Below the pieces are notes generated by a model. It did not search any database. It was not told the origin of the DNA and saw only the letters and a list, made by a program, of their open reading frames with translations. A stretch of 64,000 nucleotides of DNA, taken from NCBI GenBank assembly GCA_051252415.1, contig JBPOGA010000020.1, positions 7,467-71,466 of the forward strand, written 5' to 3'. The translations under genes were made by a program, and so were the position numbers. Within the stretch, counting starts at the first letter, position 1; every line of letters starts with the position of its first letter. This DNA comes from JBPOFY01 sp051252415 (lineage in GTDB: Bacteria > Verrucomicrobiota > Verrucomicrobiia > Opitutales > Coraliomargaritaceae). This document shows positions 1 through 8,619 of the stretch, in pieces.

Positions 1-1
1 A

Positions 2-820
2 AATCGTATTAGACAAATACTTCTTAATCTCGTCGGTAATGCGATTAAATTTACCAATGAGGGATCAATAGAAATACGTATAGCATTTATTGGTTTTAAT
101 GAAAAAAGTGAACCGCATGGTCACTCGGGCGTCATCAACTGTTCTGTCGTAGATACTGGAATCGGGATTTCCGAGCACGACCAAAAGAGGTTGTTTGAGG
201 TGTTCACACAGGTCGATTCATCTGCCACAAGAAAATACGACGGCGTAGGCCTCGGCTTGGCCATCACCAAGCGTTTGTGTGAAATACTTGGCGGATCAAT
301 CAAGTTAAACAGTGCGCCGGGTGCTGGTTCTACTTTTCACTTTTCCATACCTGTGCACTCTCATACGGATGTTGAATCTGTAGCTCAATCTAACGCAAAG
401 TCGATTACGGCATTGAAGCATGGTGAAATGAAAATGCTTGTCGTAGAAGACAATCAAGTTAACGCGAGGCTACTCGCAGCACTACTCAACAAAGCAGGTT
501 ACTGCTGTGATATTGCTTACGCTTCAACTGAATGTATAAAATACATGAGTGAGACGCATTATGATATCATTTTCATGGACCTGAACATGCCCGACATGGA
601 CGGCTTCGAGCTGACCGCTCGTATTCGAGAGGAAGAATCCGACTCCGACAAAGCCAGCACACGACGATCGATTATTATCGCAGTTACCGCTTGGGCAATG
701 GCAGGCATGAAAGAGCGCTGTTTAGAGGCGGGTATGAATGGCTATTTATCCAAACCCGTGATTCGTGAAGAACTGACAAATATGGTTGAGGAACTGTGCA
801 GTAAGTCGCGTAGCGATTAA
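2..820 (+). CDS. Hybrid sensor histidine kinase/response regulator, 3' part only
   Basis: The reading frame is open from the first bases of the window, so the gene starts upstream and only its last 272 codons are seen. The visible part starts in the HATPase_c domain: an N box (NLVGNAIKFTNEG), the G1 box (DTGIGI), the F box (LFEVFTQ) and the G2 box (GVGLGLAI) are all intact, so ATP binding should work. A receiver domain follows, with the acidic pair in VVEDNQ, the phospho-acceptor Asp in FMDLNMPDMDG and the conserved Lys in LSKPV. This order is that of a hybrid kinase that passes phosphate on to its own receiver, and often from there to an Hpt protein. No Hpt or output domain follows the receiver. 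The dimerisation and sensor domains lie outside the window, so the signal is unknown. Confidence 0.93.
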   Translation, partial: NRIRQILLNLVGNAIKFTNEGSIEIRIAFIGFNEKSEPHGHSGVINCSVVDTGIGISEHDQKRLFEVFTQVDSSATRKYDGVGLGLAITKRLCEILGGSIKLNSAPGAGSTFHFSIPVHSHTDVESVAQSNAKSITALKHGEMKMLVVEDNQVNARLLAALLNKAGYCCDIAYASTECIKYMSETHYDIIFMDLNMPDMDGFELTARIREEESDSDKASTRRSIIIAVTAWAMAGMKERCLEAGMNGYLSKPVIREELTNMVEELCSKSRSD

Positions 821-846
821 GCGCTGTGGCACCTATTTAAGCAGAA

Positions 847-880
847 TGCGTTATGGATCTTCGATCATATCCATAACGCA
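847..880. terminator. Inverted repeat between convergent genes, possible terminator
   Basis: A perfect 12-bp inverted repeat (TGCGTTATGGAT at 847-858 and its complement at 869-880, 10-nt loop) lies between the hybrid kinase (plus strand) and the dihydrouridine synthase (minus strand). Its position suits a shared transcription end. No clear T run follows on either strand, so it may be a processing or Rho-independent-like site of low efficiency. Confidence 0.4.
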
Positions 881-897
881 GTCGAAATCATAATCTG

Positions 898-1899
898 TTA
901 CCCATTCAATTTGTCAGGATCGTAGTATTGTTTGATATGTTCAGCAGCGATGCGTTCGAGGTCATCGACAGTGTGCACGGTGCCGAGGGCCCCGCGAATC
1001 TTACGTGAGCCAGTCATGGATTTGGTCAGTGCAATAAACTTTGGACGCATCCATCGCAGATCGCCGTGTTTTTGTTCGCGAAAGGGGCGAGCCATGACGC
1101 GGCGCGTGTAATCGATGAGTGTTTCCCAGCGTTCCGGAATTGTTGGAGGTGGGGGAACCTCACCGTGTTTGAGATAATGCTTAATATCGCGAAAAATCCA
1201 AGGATAGCCGAGCGCGGCGCGGCCAATCATGAGGCCTGAGCAGTTGGTTTGCTCGCGGATTCGAATGACATCTTCGGCGCTGCTTATATTGCCATTTCCG
1301 ATCACAGGGATCGTGAGTTCCTCAGCGACTTCTGCGATGATTGGCCAATTTGCATCGCCACTGTAACCTTGCACCTTCGTGCGGCCGTGGATGGCGAGTG
1401 CTTGTGCACCTTCGGCTTCAACGATGTGACCGACTTCTTTGGCAACGATGTTGTCGTCGTCCCAGCCAGTGCGGATTTTTACGGTTACAGGTGTCTCAGG
1501 AACGGCTTGAACGACAGCTCCAGTAATTTGTCCGAGTTTCTTCGGGTTTCGAAGCATCGAGGAGCCTGCATCCATGCAAATGACTCGATCCGCAGGGCAG
1601 CCGAAATTTATATCGATAAAATCGGGTCGCAGGCGATCTGTGAGTAGGCGGGCTGCGGCGGCCATTGACTCAGGATTTGAGCCAAATATTTGCACACCCA
1701 TGGGGCGCTGCTCCTCGGTAAAGTCGACAGTTTCCCATAGTTTGGGGTCATCCCGATTGAGCGCATCGGCTTGCACAAACTCCGTCACCATGACGTCAGC
1801 GCCTTGTTCTTTGCACAGTTGACGAAACACGATGTCGGTAAACCGAGCCATCGGGGCTAAATAGAGCGGGAATTGCCCGTTTTCGAACCAGGGAAGCAT
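898..1899 (-). CDS. dus: tRNA-dihydrouridine synthase
   Basis: This is a cytosolic flavoenzyme that reduces specific uridines in tRNA to dihydrouridine using NADPH. The 333-residue length is normal. The N-terminal TIM barrel carries the FMN-binding start (LAPMARFTD), the family signature NFGCP at residues 98-102, the KIRTGWDDDN segment, the AIHGRTKVQGYSG motif that contacts FMN and RNA, and PVIGNGNISS followed by GLMIGRAALGYPWIF. The C-terminal part is the helical tRNA-binding domain. The stretch after GCP reads VICMDAGSSML, somewhat different from the usual K-rich, glycine-rich loop, so the subfamily (A, B or C) and the target position are not assigned. It is a single gene facing the convergent kinase gene. 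Confidence 0.93.
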   Translation of the reverse strand: MLPWFENGQFPLYLAPMARFTDIVFRQLCKEQGADVMVTEFVQADALNRDDPKLWETVDFTEEQRPMGVQIFGSNPESMAAAARLLTDRLRPDFIDINFGCPADRVICMDAGSSMLRNPKKLGQITGAVVQAVPETPVTVKIRTGWDDDNIVAKEVGHIVEAEGAQALAIHGRTKVQGYSGDANWPIIAEVAEELTIPVIGNGNISSAEDVIRIREQTNCSGLMIGRAALGYPWIFRDIKHYLKHGEVPPPPTIPERWETLIDYTRRVMARPFREQKHGDLRWMRPKFIALTKSMTGSRKIRGALGTVHTVDDLERIAAEHIKQYYDPDKLNG

Positions 1900-2031
1900 A
1901 AATGTATGTGTGAAGCTTGTCTTTTATGGGAATAAAGCCGAAATTGGAACGTTCTTACTCTGAGCTAGTCAACTATAGCTAGTTCACACAAAACGAATCT
2001 ATCACTTCAATCCAACATCATAATACAAATC

Positions 2032-2352
2032 ATGAAATTACTACTTATTCCATTTCTTATGTTAGCAGCGACAATGACTGCAAATGCTCACTGTGGCACA
2101 TGTGGCACTGGCGAAGCACACGCTGAAAAAAAAGCCTGTGCTGAAGGTTGTGAAAAAGCCTGCTGCGCAAAGAAAGCAGAGTGCGCTAAAGACAAAGCTG
2201 AATGTGCAAAAGAAAAGTGCGATGAGCCTGCAAAAAAGGCCTGTGCTGAGGGGTGCACAAAGCCATGCTGCTCGAAGGAGTCTACAGCAGTTGCAGCCCC
2301 CAGCGTTACAGTCGCTTCGGCTCCTTTGATGCCTTGCTGCGCTAAGAAGTAG
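2032..2352 (+). CDS. Small secreted cysteine-rich protein
   Basis: The 106-residue protein opens with a clear Sec signal peptide (MKLLLIPFLMLAATMTANA). The mature part has about 15 cysteines among many Lys, Ala and Glu. The pattern KKACAEGC-x-K-x-CC occurs twice, at about residues 43-56 and 77-90, with Cys-Ala-Lys triplets between them and a final PCCAKK. This composition suggests metal binding or a disulfide-rich periplasmic protein, but I recognise no named family and no enzyme motif. It stands alone, divergent from the dihydrouridine synthase gene, and is followed by a strong terminator, so it is a one-gene unit. The antisense frame is open only because of the repeated composition. Confidence 0.72.
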   Translation: MKLLLIPFLMLAATMTANAHCGTCGTGEAHAEKKACAEGCEKACCAKKAECAKDKAECAKEKCDEPAKKACAEGCTKPCCSKESTAVAAPSVTVASAPLMPCCAKK

Positions 2353-2373
2353 TTCAGCAAATTAAGATTTTCC

Positions 2374-2408
2374 AAGCCCCGTGTTCAATACGAATGCGGG
2401 GCTTTTTT
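2374..2408 (+). terminator. Rho-independent terminator after the cysteine-rich gene
   Basis: The stem AAGCCCCG (2374-2381) pairs with CGGGGCTT (2397-2404); a further TTC/GAA pairing is possible in the loop. A run of T follows directly on the plus strand. Confidence 0.85.
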
Positions 2409-2545
2409 GTGGTTCATAACCGTCACATGGCAGCTCAAGATTGCTGGTCAAACCAACACAAATTCCTCTTTCAAGGTGCAGGCAACTCTTTCTAAGGTGC
2501 TACTTCCTTAAGCAATATGGTCAGAAGTGATCAGAGAATCATTGA

Positions 2546-3238
2546 TTAATTAGCATCCAACTGTTTGAAGATCGCCTCGAATGGAATATCGATATCGAGC
2601 ACCTCTTGGAAGGCGGCTTCGGGAAGTTGCTCGACTTGGATCTCAATGAGGTATCGACCCTCCACTAGCAACTGCAGACTGCCGGTTTGATCCTCTAAAT
2701 CATAATCCTGATTTACCAGATAGCCGTCTTCATCCTGAGTCATGGTGAATCCGTTCTCCGTCTCGGAATTTTCTAGTAATAAATCAAAGCCTAGACTCTT
2801 TAATAAATCCTCATCGGCATCTATTCCTACATCTGTAATCTCAATTTCCAAATATTTATCGGCATCCCACTCGATGCGCCCTCGACTACGCAAAATAGTA
2901 TGCCCATCAATCACACGACTATCCTGAAGCAGGCTGCCATCTTCACGTAACCAATCAGGTAACCACTGGCTCAGTTCAGAGAGTTTGGATTCGGGCGGAT
3001 GTGACTGGTCGGTGGCCGGGGGTGTTAGAGCGTTGATTTGACTCTGCGAATCTTTTGGTAGGAGCGGTATTTCCTGCAACTCCGTTGTCTCGATTTTTGC
3101 AGCGGAGTGTTCGTGCACCTTAAGCATATGCCGTGAGCCCTCATCTTGTTTGTTCTGTGTCGGCAAAAACCACTGCAGCAGAAGAATGAGTAGTAAAATT
3201 AATAGGATGATGAATCGTGGATTTATCTTTTGCGCCAT
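2546..3238 (-). CDS. Membrane-anchored hypothetical protein
   Basis: I do not recognise this 230-residue protein. It starts with a short basic stretch and one hydrophobic segment (about residues 9-22, rich in Ile and Leu) that should be a signal anchor or uncleaved signal peptide. The remaining 200 residues are acidic and soluble and would lie outside the inner membrane. The C-terminal half alternates short hydrophobic stretches in the manner of a beta-rich domain and ends with an acidic FEAIFKQLDAN. Its stop codon is downstream of the terminator of the giant gene next door, and it appears to be transcribed alone. No catalytic motif was found. Confidence 0.65.
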   Translation of the reverse strand: MAQKINPRFIILLILLLILLLQWFLPTQNKQDEGSRHMLKVHEHSAAKIETTELQEIPLLPKDSQSQINALTPPATDQSHPPESKLSELSQWLPDWLREDGSLLQDSRVIDGHTILRSRGRIEWDADKYLEIEITDVGIDADEDLLKSLGFDLLLENSETENGFTMTQDEDGYLVNQDYDLEDQTGSLQLLVEGRYLIEIQVEQLPEAAFQEVLDIDIPFEAIFKQLDAN

Positions 3239-3249
3239 AATCTATAAGA

Positions 3250-5758
3250 CTCGTTATTATAACAAAGAACCAGCATCCGCAAGGATGCTGGTTCTGAATC
3301 GTCGAGGTTTAAGCCGAACTAATTGTTGAGCCCAGAGAGGTCGACAGCCTGAACCCAAGCGGGGAAGTTCTGACCATTGCGCCCACGGCTAATGGTGACT
3401 GTGCTGTCATCTGTGTAACGAGACCACATACGTGGTCGAGGGAAGGCATTTCCAGTTCCATTACATCCGTTATAGACCCAGCCGAAGCGGGCGCCCGCAG
3501 TGGTCGTATCAACTGTCACAGCTAGATCGGAGCTGGTGGAATCGCCATCGGGCTTGAAGCGGTGGTCCACTGCGATGCTAGCATGTGTGAGCACGTAGAC
3601 ATCAAAGTCATATGCATCGGTATACTCAGAGCCAACGGCGACGGTGCTTTCATTGACATTTTGGCTGACGCCATCACCTAGAGCCACGAGGCAAGCCTCG
3701 GAGCTGTCACCGATTCCGGAGTCGGCACGAGTGCCAGTTGCCCATATCCAAGTGTTGTCGCGTGCAACCGTCGTGATCGATGCGGTCGTGTATTCACCGG
3801 TCGCATCGGCTCCCGCACCGCCGTTGTTACCGGCGACATTCACATGCTGCACGTTCCAATCGCTGCCCCATTCCACCACGAAGGTGGTCATGTCGGCATC
3901 AAACAGAGTCTCACCACCGGCATCGCGGGACCAGTTTAGTGTATTCGTGCCACTGGGATAGAGGCGAACATAGGCACCGGTGCCTTGCTTGCGGTCGGTC
4001 GGGTTGCCAAAGAGAACGGCACCACCGCCACGGTAGCCGCCAAACAGGACGACTTGATTCACGTCATTCCATGCCACAGAGGTATCACTGCCTGCGGTTG
4101 TGGTCATCGAAGTGACGACCGCATCGACTAAGCGGAAGCCACTTGAGTGGCTCGCGTTCTCACATTCGACGACGGTCACGACACCTTCCCAATTGAGGTC
4201 GGCGACGGCACGGGTCAGTTGTATCTGATTAGCCGCGCCGGAACTGGCGAGGTCGCCCTTGCCTCCGGGAACGGCACTGATGCGTGCGTAGTCGTTGTCG
4301 GGATAGGAGTTGCCATTCCCATCGTGAGAGCCGCGCACGAGGATGAAGTAATCATCCGCCAACGCCTGATCGAGGATAATGGTCGCGCTGGTTCCAGTGA
4401 AGTCGCCAGTCGTTAGGTAATACTCTGTCGCACGGACACCGGCCGAAGGTGCTGCGGTGACTGTAATTTCAAGTGTCGCGGTATCAGAGCCACCGTTTCC
4501 GTCGGAGACTTCAACCGTCCAGCTGTTCAGTCCCTCATCAGAGGCGCTTGGTGTGCCGCTCAAAGTTCCATCAGATGCAACGGACAACCAAGTAGGGCCG
4601 GATAGTTTTGAGTAAGTGAGCGCATCACCATCCACATCGCTTGCCGAACCGGCGAGTGTTGCAGTAAAGGCAACGTCGGCATCTGCACTTAGGCCAGATG
4701 CTACGTTATCGAAAGCCGGAGCATCGTTAATGGCATTCACCGTAATCGAAACATTCGCAGAACTACTATCTACGACACCATCGTTGACAGTGTATGTGAA
4801 CGAATCTGCGCCGTTGAAGTTTGCGCTCGGCGTGTAGCTTAAGTTCGGAGCGGTTCCACTAAGTGCACCATTGGCAGGGGCTGCCACAATGGAATAACTG
4901 AGGTTATCTCCGTCCACATCCGACCCACTAAGTGTGATCGCAATTGAACCGTCCTCATCGACTGTGCTCGATTTGACATCCGCCACGGGTGCATCATTGA
5001 TCGGATTCACGGTAATCGAAACAGTTGCAGGGCTACTATCCGTTGAGCCGTCGTTGACTGTGAAGGTAAACGAATCGGCGCCATTATAATTAGCGAACGG
5101 AGTGTAAGTAACATTGGGAGCGGTGCCGCTGAGTGAACCGTTGGCCGGTCCCGTAGAAACCGTATAACTCAGGCTATCGCCATCGGTATCGCTGCCAGTC
5201 AGTGTGATGGCTTGGAGGCCGTCTTCGCCGACCGAAAGGCTTTGGGTGTTCGCAAGCGGAGCGTTGTTCATGGCTCCCTCGATCCTAATGTTGTCAACGG
5301 CAGGATCCGCTGCATTCCAAGCTGTATTGGCCGTGCGGAAGCGCAATTTCACATTGCTCAAACCCGCGTAGGCTGAAAGGTCGACCAGCGCGTTGGACCA
5401 TGGGTCCGTGCTACTGGTATGTTGCGGACTACCTTTAAACCAAACACCGGTCGTCCAACTGGTTCCATCATGAACATCCAGTGAAAGGTAGTCGATATAA
5501 GGGCCATACATGTGGTAATCGAATTCCATGGTCACTGCACTCTGCGCGCTGAAGTCGAAACTGGCTTCGACGGAAGCAGTTTTGTTCGAACCGAGACCGT
5601 GATGCCCTTCGGCGTAGAGATAATAAGTGCCATCCGACGCACCGCTTGGGCCAGCTGCTGCGGTCGGAGTGCCACCGCTGTGAACCGTCCAATCGTAGTC
5701 GTCATCAGCGACTTGCACCCAAGCGCCGATACCGTTTTCGAAGCTTTCGGCATATGGT
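3250..5758. repeat. Direct repeat copy A, 2.5 kb, shared with 8620-11128
   Basis: This segment covers the 3' 812 codons of the M60-like gene plus its terminator and recurs at a constant offset of 5370 bp. Reading the two copies line by line I saw only two differences (3313 G versus 8683 T after the stop codon, and a silent change at 3358/8728). Identity stops sharply at position 5758. Confidence 0.95.
3266..3295 (-). terminator. Rho-independent terminator of the M60-like gene
   Basis: A 13-bp perfect stem (AGAACCAGCATCC at 3266-3278, complement at 3283-3295) with a 4-nt loop lies just past the stop codon on the minus strand. A T-rich stretch follows in the direction of transcription. The same hairpin is found in the second repeat copy. 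Confidence 0.8.
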
Positions 5759-8223
5759 AAGGATATGGGAGCAACATCGATGCTGACGTTGTCGATCGCC
5801 GAATCTGCGGCATTCCATTGTAAGTTTGCCGTGCGAAAGCGGACGATTACCTCGTCGTTGCCGGTAAAGCTGGTCAGGTCGACGGTGGCCGATGACCAGA
5901 CATCGGAACTGGAGGTATGCTGTTGCCCGTTTCTGACCCAGACATTATTCGTCCATGAGGTTCCGTCGTGGATATCAACCGCCAGAAAGTCAATGTATGC
6001 GCCATACATGTGGTAGTCGAACGTGAGGGTGGTTTCACGAACGACACTGAAGTCGAAAGTACATTGGAACGAGGCGTTCTTGTAGGAACCACCGGCATCA
6101 TGCCCTTCCGAATACATGTAATAATTGCCGCCTGCTGCACCGTCAGGTCCGGCCGCAGCCGTTGCGGTACCTCCGCTGTTGCGACGCCATTCATAGTTAT
6201 CGTTCGTGGCCTGCGCCCAATCGCCGATGCCATCCTCGAAATCTTCGTAATGCGGCAGAGTCGCGATCGGTCGACCATCTGGGAAATTGGCGTCGATAAT
6301 AGCTTGAATCGCATCTACCGATTGCTGGCCTAAGCTAGCCGTCCACGTGGTGCGCCAAGTGTTATATTGATCCTGCTCGTTAATGTTAATGAGGCTACCT
6401 ACAGCATTGTCGTGAGCCGCAAATTGTGAGGCATTCATCGGAACCACCGATTGGTAATACTTGAGGCGGTCATAGATAGCAGCTGAGGGCTTGATGCCTT
6501 CCGCCGCCAGCGTCGAATTAATATAGGCTGCATTGTCCGGCTGAACGCCCCAGAAATGGATCAGCGGTAGGAGGTTTGCTCCGGCAGCACGCGACATGCG
6601 GATGATACGGCTGTCTGGCGGATCTGTGTTGCGCGGATAGGTGATGCCGTTTTCGGCATCGACCGCTACAGACTTCCAGAAGTCGCCCAGAGCATCCCAT
6701 CCAAACAAAGCGGCGATCTCAACATACTTCGCGTAACCACGGTGTTGGTATTTCATTTGCGTCGCGGTCATGGGATTGCCGTTACGAAAGAGAGAATTCA
6801 CAACCCAGTTGATTGCAGCATGCTTTCGATTCATAGAAGCACCCGAATTCGTATTTAAAGAACGTCCAAAAGCTTCTTCAAGCGGCACATTGAACATGCG
6901 ATTATGCACCGGAACGTAGAACAAATTAACCAAGGATTCCGTCTCGCCGTTGAACTTGTTAATATAGGACGCGTGGCCGAACTCATGCAAAAGAACGTGG
7001 TTCGCAAACTTGGGGCCGTTGAGGTAATCATGACTCTTGTTGCCGCCCGCAGACGACGTGGGGTTCCAATTGTCATTTGACTGCGGATACCCCGGTGAAA
7101 AGACGTTGGCGTCCAGCGTTACATCAATAATGGCGTAGAGCACCGTTTTAGGGCGGATCTGCGGCAGTCCCTGCATGTCGGAGCACGCATCCATGGCCAA
7201 GTCCCAGTTGGCCATCAGAGTCACTGGGTCGTTAAAGTTATAGATCCAGTCGGTGGGAACGGTGAGCATAAATTTGTCAGTCTCGAAGTCCGCCCATTTT
7301 CCAGGATGATTGCGCTCAGTGTTCTGCCATTCGGAAAGTGTAGTTTGTCGGGCTGAGGAATTCGAAAAGAACGGAGCTCTGACCGTGTTTTGAAAATCGA
7401 CAGTCACTAGTCCCTCCTCAACACCGTAAGGCACCTCGATGTAGATGCCGCCACCGAGAGGGCTGGCGATTTCTGTGGTGGTGCTGTTGATCGGGTAAGT
7501 GAGAGTGACGCGATTCAACCGCTTCAAATTATTCGGCCGGTTTGTCAGGTCGGCCACATGAGCACCCACTCGGATTTCAAATCCTTTACCTACTAGTGCA
7601 GCTGGCACAGTGACGGTGGCAATGCTGCCTGGAGCCAGATAGGCACCGGTCGGACGGCGCGCAGATTCGTATTGGAACTGCACCTCATAGCCCCAAGCCT
7701 CCGCTTGCGAAGCATTAATCTGCACGGAGTAGACCGAGGAAGGATTGCTCGGAGGCGATACAGCACCGGGAAAATAGTTGGCTGACTCAAACTTTGCGCC
7801 ATCCAGAGCCGACCGGTTGTTTGCCAGATTCCAAGTGTTATAAGCATCGTCGATAATGGCCTGATAGACCTTAACCATCGCAAGACGAAGTGCCTTGGCT
7901 TGGGTTGAAGTGTCCGTACGGGAAAACTCGCCAGTGTTAAAGAGGTAGCCGACATTCGTTTCATAGGTTTCAACCAGCCCGAAAGAAGCATTAATCATCG
8001 AAGTGTTGTCGCCTGCATTTCCTGCATTGTTAGCCACAATGGTAGCCTGCGCGTTAATCTCAGACGCCGTCATGGTGCTCACGCCATTAATGTGATTCTC
8101 CAGTGCGTCATACGCTGCGAGCAACTCGGCCTGTCCCGCCTGTGCGTGGGCACAAAATGTCAGGGATTGGAGTAAACAAAGTAAACCAAGCAGTATTTGT
8201 TTTGGGTATTGTATATCTTTCAT
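3319..8223 (-). CDS. Giant secreted M60-like metallopeptidase with MAM and cadherin-like domains
   Basis: The 1634-residue protein has a Sec signal peptide (about residues 1-28) and should be exported. Residues about 190-590 resemble peptidase M60 (enhancin/mucinase-like gluzincin): a GGGIYIEVP strand, VRAPFF, an NWDLAMDA helix and the zinc motif HEFGH at 413-417, with Glu429 as the likely third ligand. Two MAM-like domains follow (about 655-818 and 823-983) and resemble each other. Next are two cadherin-like repeats (985-1078, 1079-1167), a putative Ig domain (1168-1256) and a C-terminal module of about 370 residues that I do not recognise. M60 enzymes cut glycoproteins such as mucins, so a role in degrading host or algal glycoproteins is plausible but inferred. 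Everything from about residue 823 on is nearly identical to the C-terminal part of the protein encoded at 8689-12777. Confidence 0.85.
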   Translation of the reverse strand: MKDIQYPKQILLGLLCLLQSLTFCAHAQAGQAELLAAYDALENHINGVSTMTASEINAQATIVANNAGNAGDNTSMINASFGLVETYETNVGYLFNTGEFSRTDTSTQAKALRLAMVKVYQAIIDDAYNTWNLANNRSALDGAKFESANYFPGAVSPPSNPSSVYSVQINASQAEAWGYEVQFQYESARRPTGAYLAPGSIATVTVPAALVGKGFEIRVGAHVADLTNRPNNLKRLNRVTLTYPINSTTTEIASPLGGGIYIEVPYGVEEGLVTVDFQNTVRAPFFSNSSARQTTLSEWQNTERNHPGKWADFETDKFMLTVPTDWIYNFNDPVTLMANWDLAMDACSDMQGLPQIRPKTVLYAIIDVTLDANVFSPGYPQSNDNWNPTSSAGGNKSHDYLNGPKFANHVLLHEFGHASYINKFNGETESLVNLFYVPVHNRMFNVPLEEAFGRSLNTNSGASMNRKHAAINWVVNSLFRNGNPMTATQMKYQHRGYAKYVEIAALFGWDALGDFWKSVAVDAENGITYPRNTDPPDSRIIRMSRAAGANLLPLIHFWGVQPDNAAYINSTLAAEGIKPSAAIYDRLKYYQSVVPMNASQFAAHDNAVGSLININEQDQYNTWRTTWTASLGQQSVDAIQAIIDANFPDGRPIATLPHYEDFEDGIGDWAQATNDNYEWRRNSGGTATAAAGPDGAAGGNYYMYSEGHDAGGSYKNASFQCTFDFSVVRETTLTFDYHMYGAYIDFLAVDIHDGTSWTNNVWVRNGQQHTSSSDVWSSATVDLTSFTGNDEVIVRFRTANLQWNAADSAIDNVSIDVAPISLPYAESFENGIGAWVQVADDDYDWTVHSGGTPTAAAGPSGASDGTYYLYAEGHHGLGSNKTASVEASFDFSAQSAVTMEFDYHMYGPYIDYLSLDVHDGTSWTTGVWFKGSPQHTSSTDPWSNALVDLSAYAGLSNVKLRFRTANTAWNAADPAVDNIRIEGAMNNAPLANTQSLSVGEDGLQAITLTGSDTDGDSLSYTVSTGPANGSLSGTAPNVTYTPFANYNGADSFTFTVNDGSTDSSPATVSITVNPINDAPVADVKSSTVDEDGSIAITLSGSDVDGDNLSYSIVAAPANGALSGTAPNLSYTPSANFNGADSFTYTVNDGVVDSSSANVSITVNAINDAPAFDNVASGLSADADVAFTATLAGSASDVDGDALTYSKLSGPTWLSVASDGTLSGTPSASDEGLNSWTVEVSDGNGGSDTATLEITVTAAPSAGVRATEYYLTTGDFTGTSATIILDQALADDYFILVRGSHDGNGNSYPDNDYARISAVPGGKGDLASSGAANQIQLTRAVADLNWEGVVTVVECENASHSSGFRLVDAVVTSMTTTAGSDTSVAWNDVNQVVLFGGYRGGGAVLFGNPTDRKQGTGAYVRLYPSGTNTLNWSRDAGGETLFDADMTTFVVEWGSDWNVQHVNVAGNNGGAGADATGEYTTASITTVARDNTWIWATGTRADSGIGDSSEACLVALGDGVSQNVNESTVAVGSEYTDAYDFDVYVLTHASIAVDHRFKPDGDSTSSDLAVTVDTTTAGARFGWVYNGCNGTGNAFPRPRMWSRYTDDSTVTISRGRNGQNFPAWVQAVDLSGLNN

Positions 8224-8294
8224 GGGGTATGGGGTTAGGGGGTACGCGTTGCAGCGTCCCGGGTAACAATGTAGAGAGGGTATTGGGGTATATG

Positions 8295-8333
8295 ATTTTA
8301 GTTCGACCTAATGGTCATCATACAATACCTAAC
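8295..8333 (-). promoter_or_regulatory. Putative promoter and 21-bp-spaced direct repeat of the M60-like gene
   Basis: On the minus strand a -10-like TAAAAT (8295-8300) lies 16 bp from a weak -35-like TATGAT (8317-8322), 72 bases before the start codon. Two ACCTAA units, at 8306-8311 and 8327-8332 on the plus strand, lie 21 bp apart and flank the -35 position. The same layout precedes the second giant gene at 12848-12886, which makes it more likely to be functional. Confidence 0.5.
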
Positions 8334-8619
8334 ACAGGAAAATTTGAAAAAGTGACACCTCGGGATTAAAAAATATGTTAAAATCGGCTAGTAGCCTAAC
8401 TTATGTTTTAATAGTAATATTGAAAGCTCGTTGGAGCCAGTAGGATTAGAGGAAACGCCTGATTCTCCTTTATTCAATAGCGTGAAGACGACTCACATAT
8501 TTCACTTGAGAGGTCAACACGGGCGAGCTGATCATTTGCCGACGTATATACCGTCGGAGTTCACTTTGCCTCATTTGAGTAATCCCATCCACGAGCCAAT
8601 AGCGGAACCTCGGCAAAAT

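Noticed and set aside
2088..2375. 95-residue open frame antisense to the cysteine-rich gene
   Set aside because: It is open because of the repetitive codon content of the real gene, which has a signal peptide and a terminator on the plus strand.
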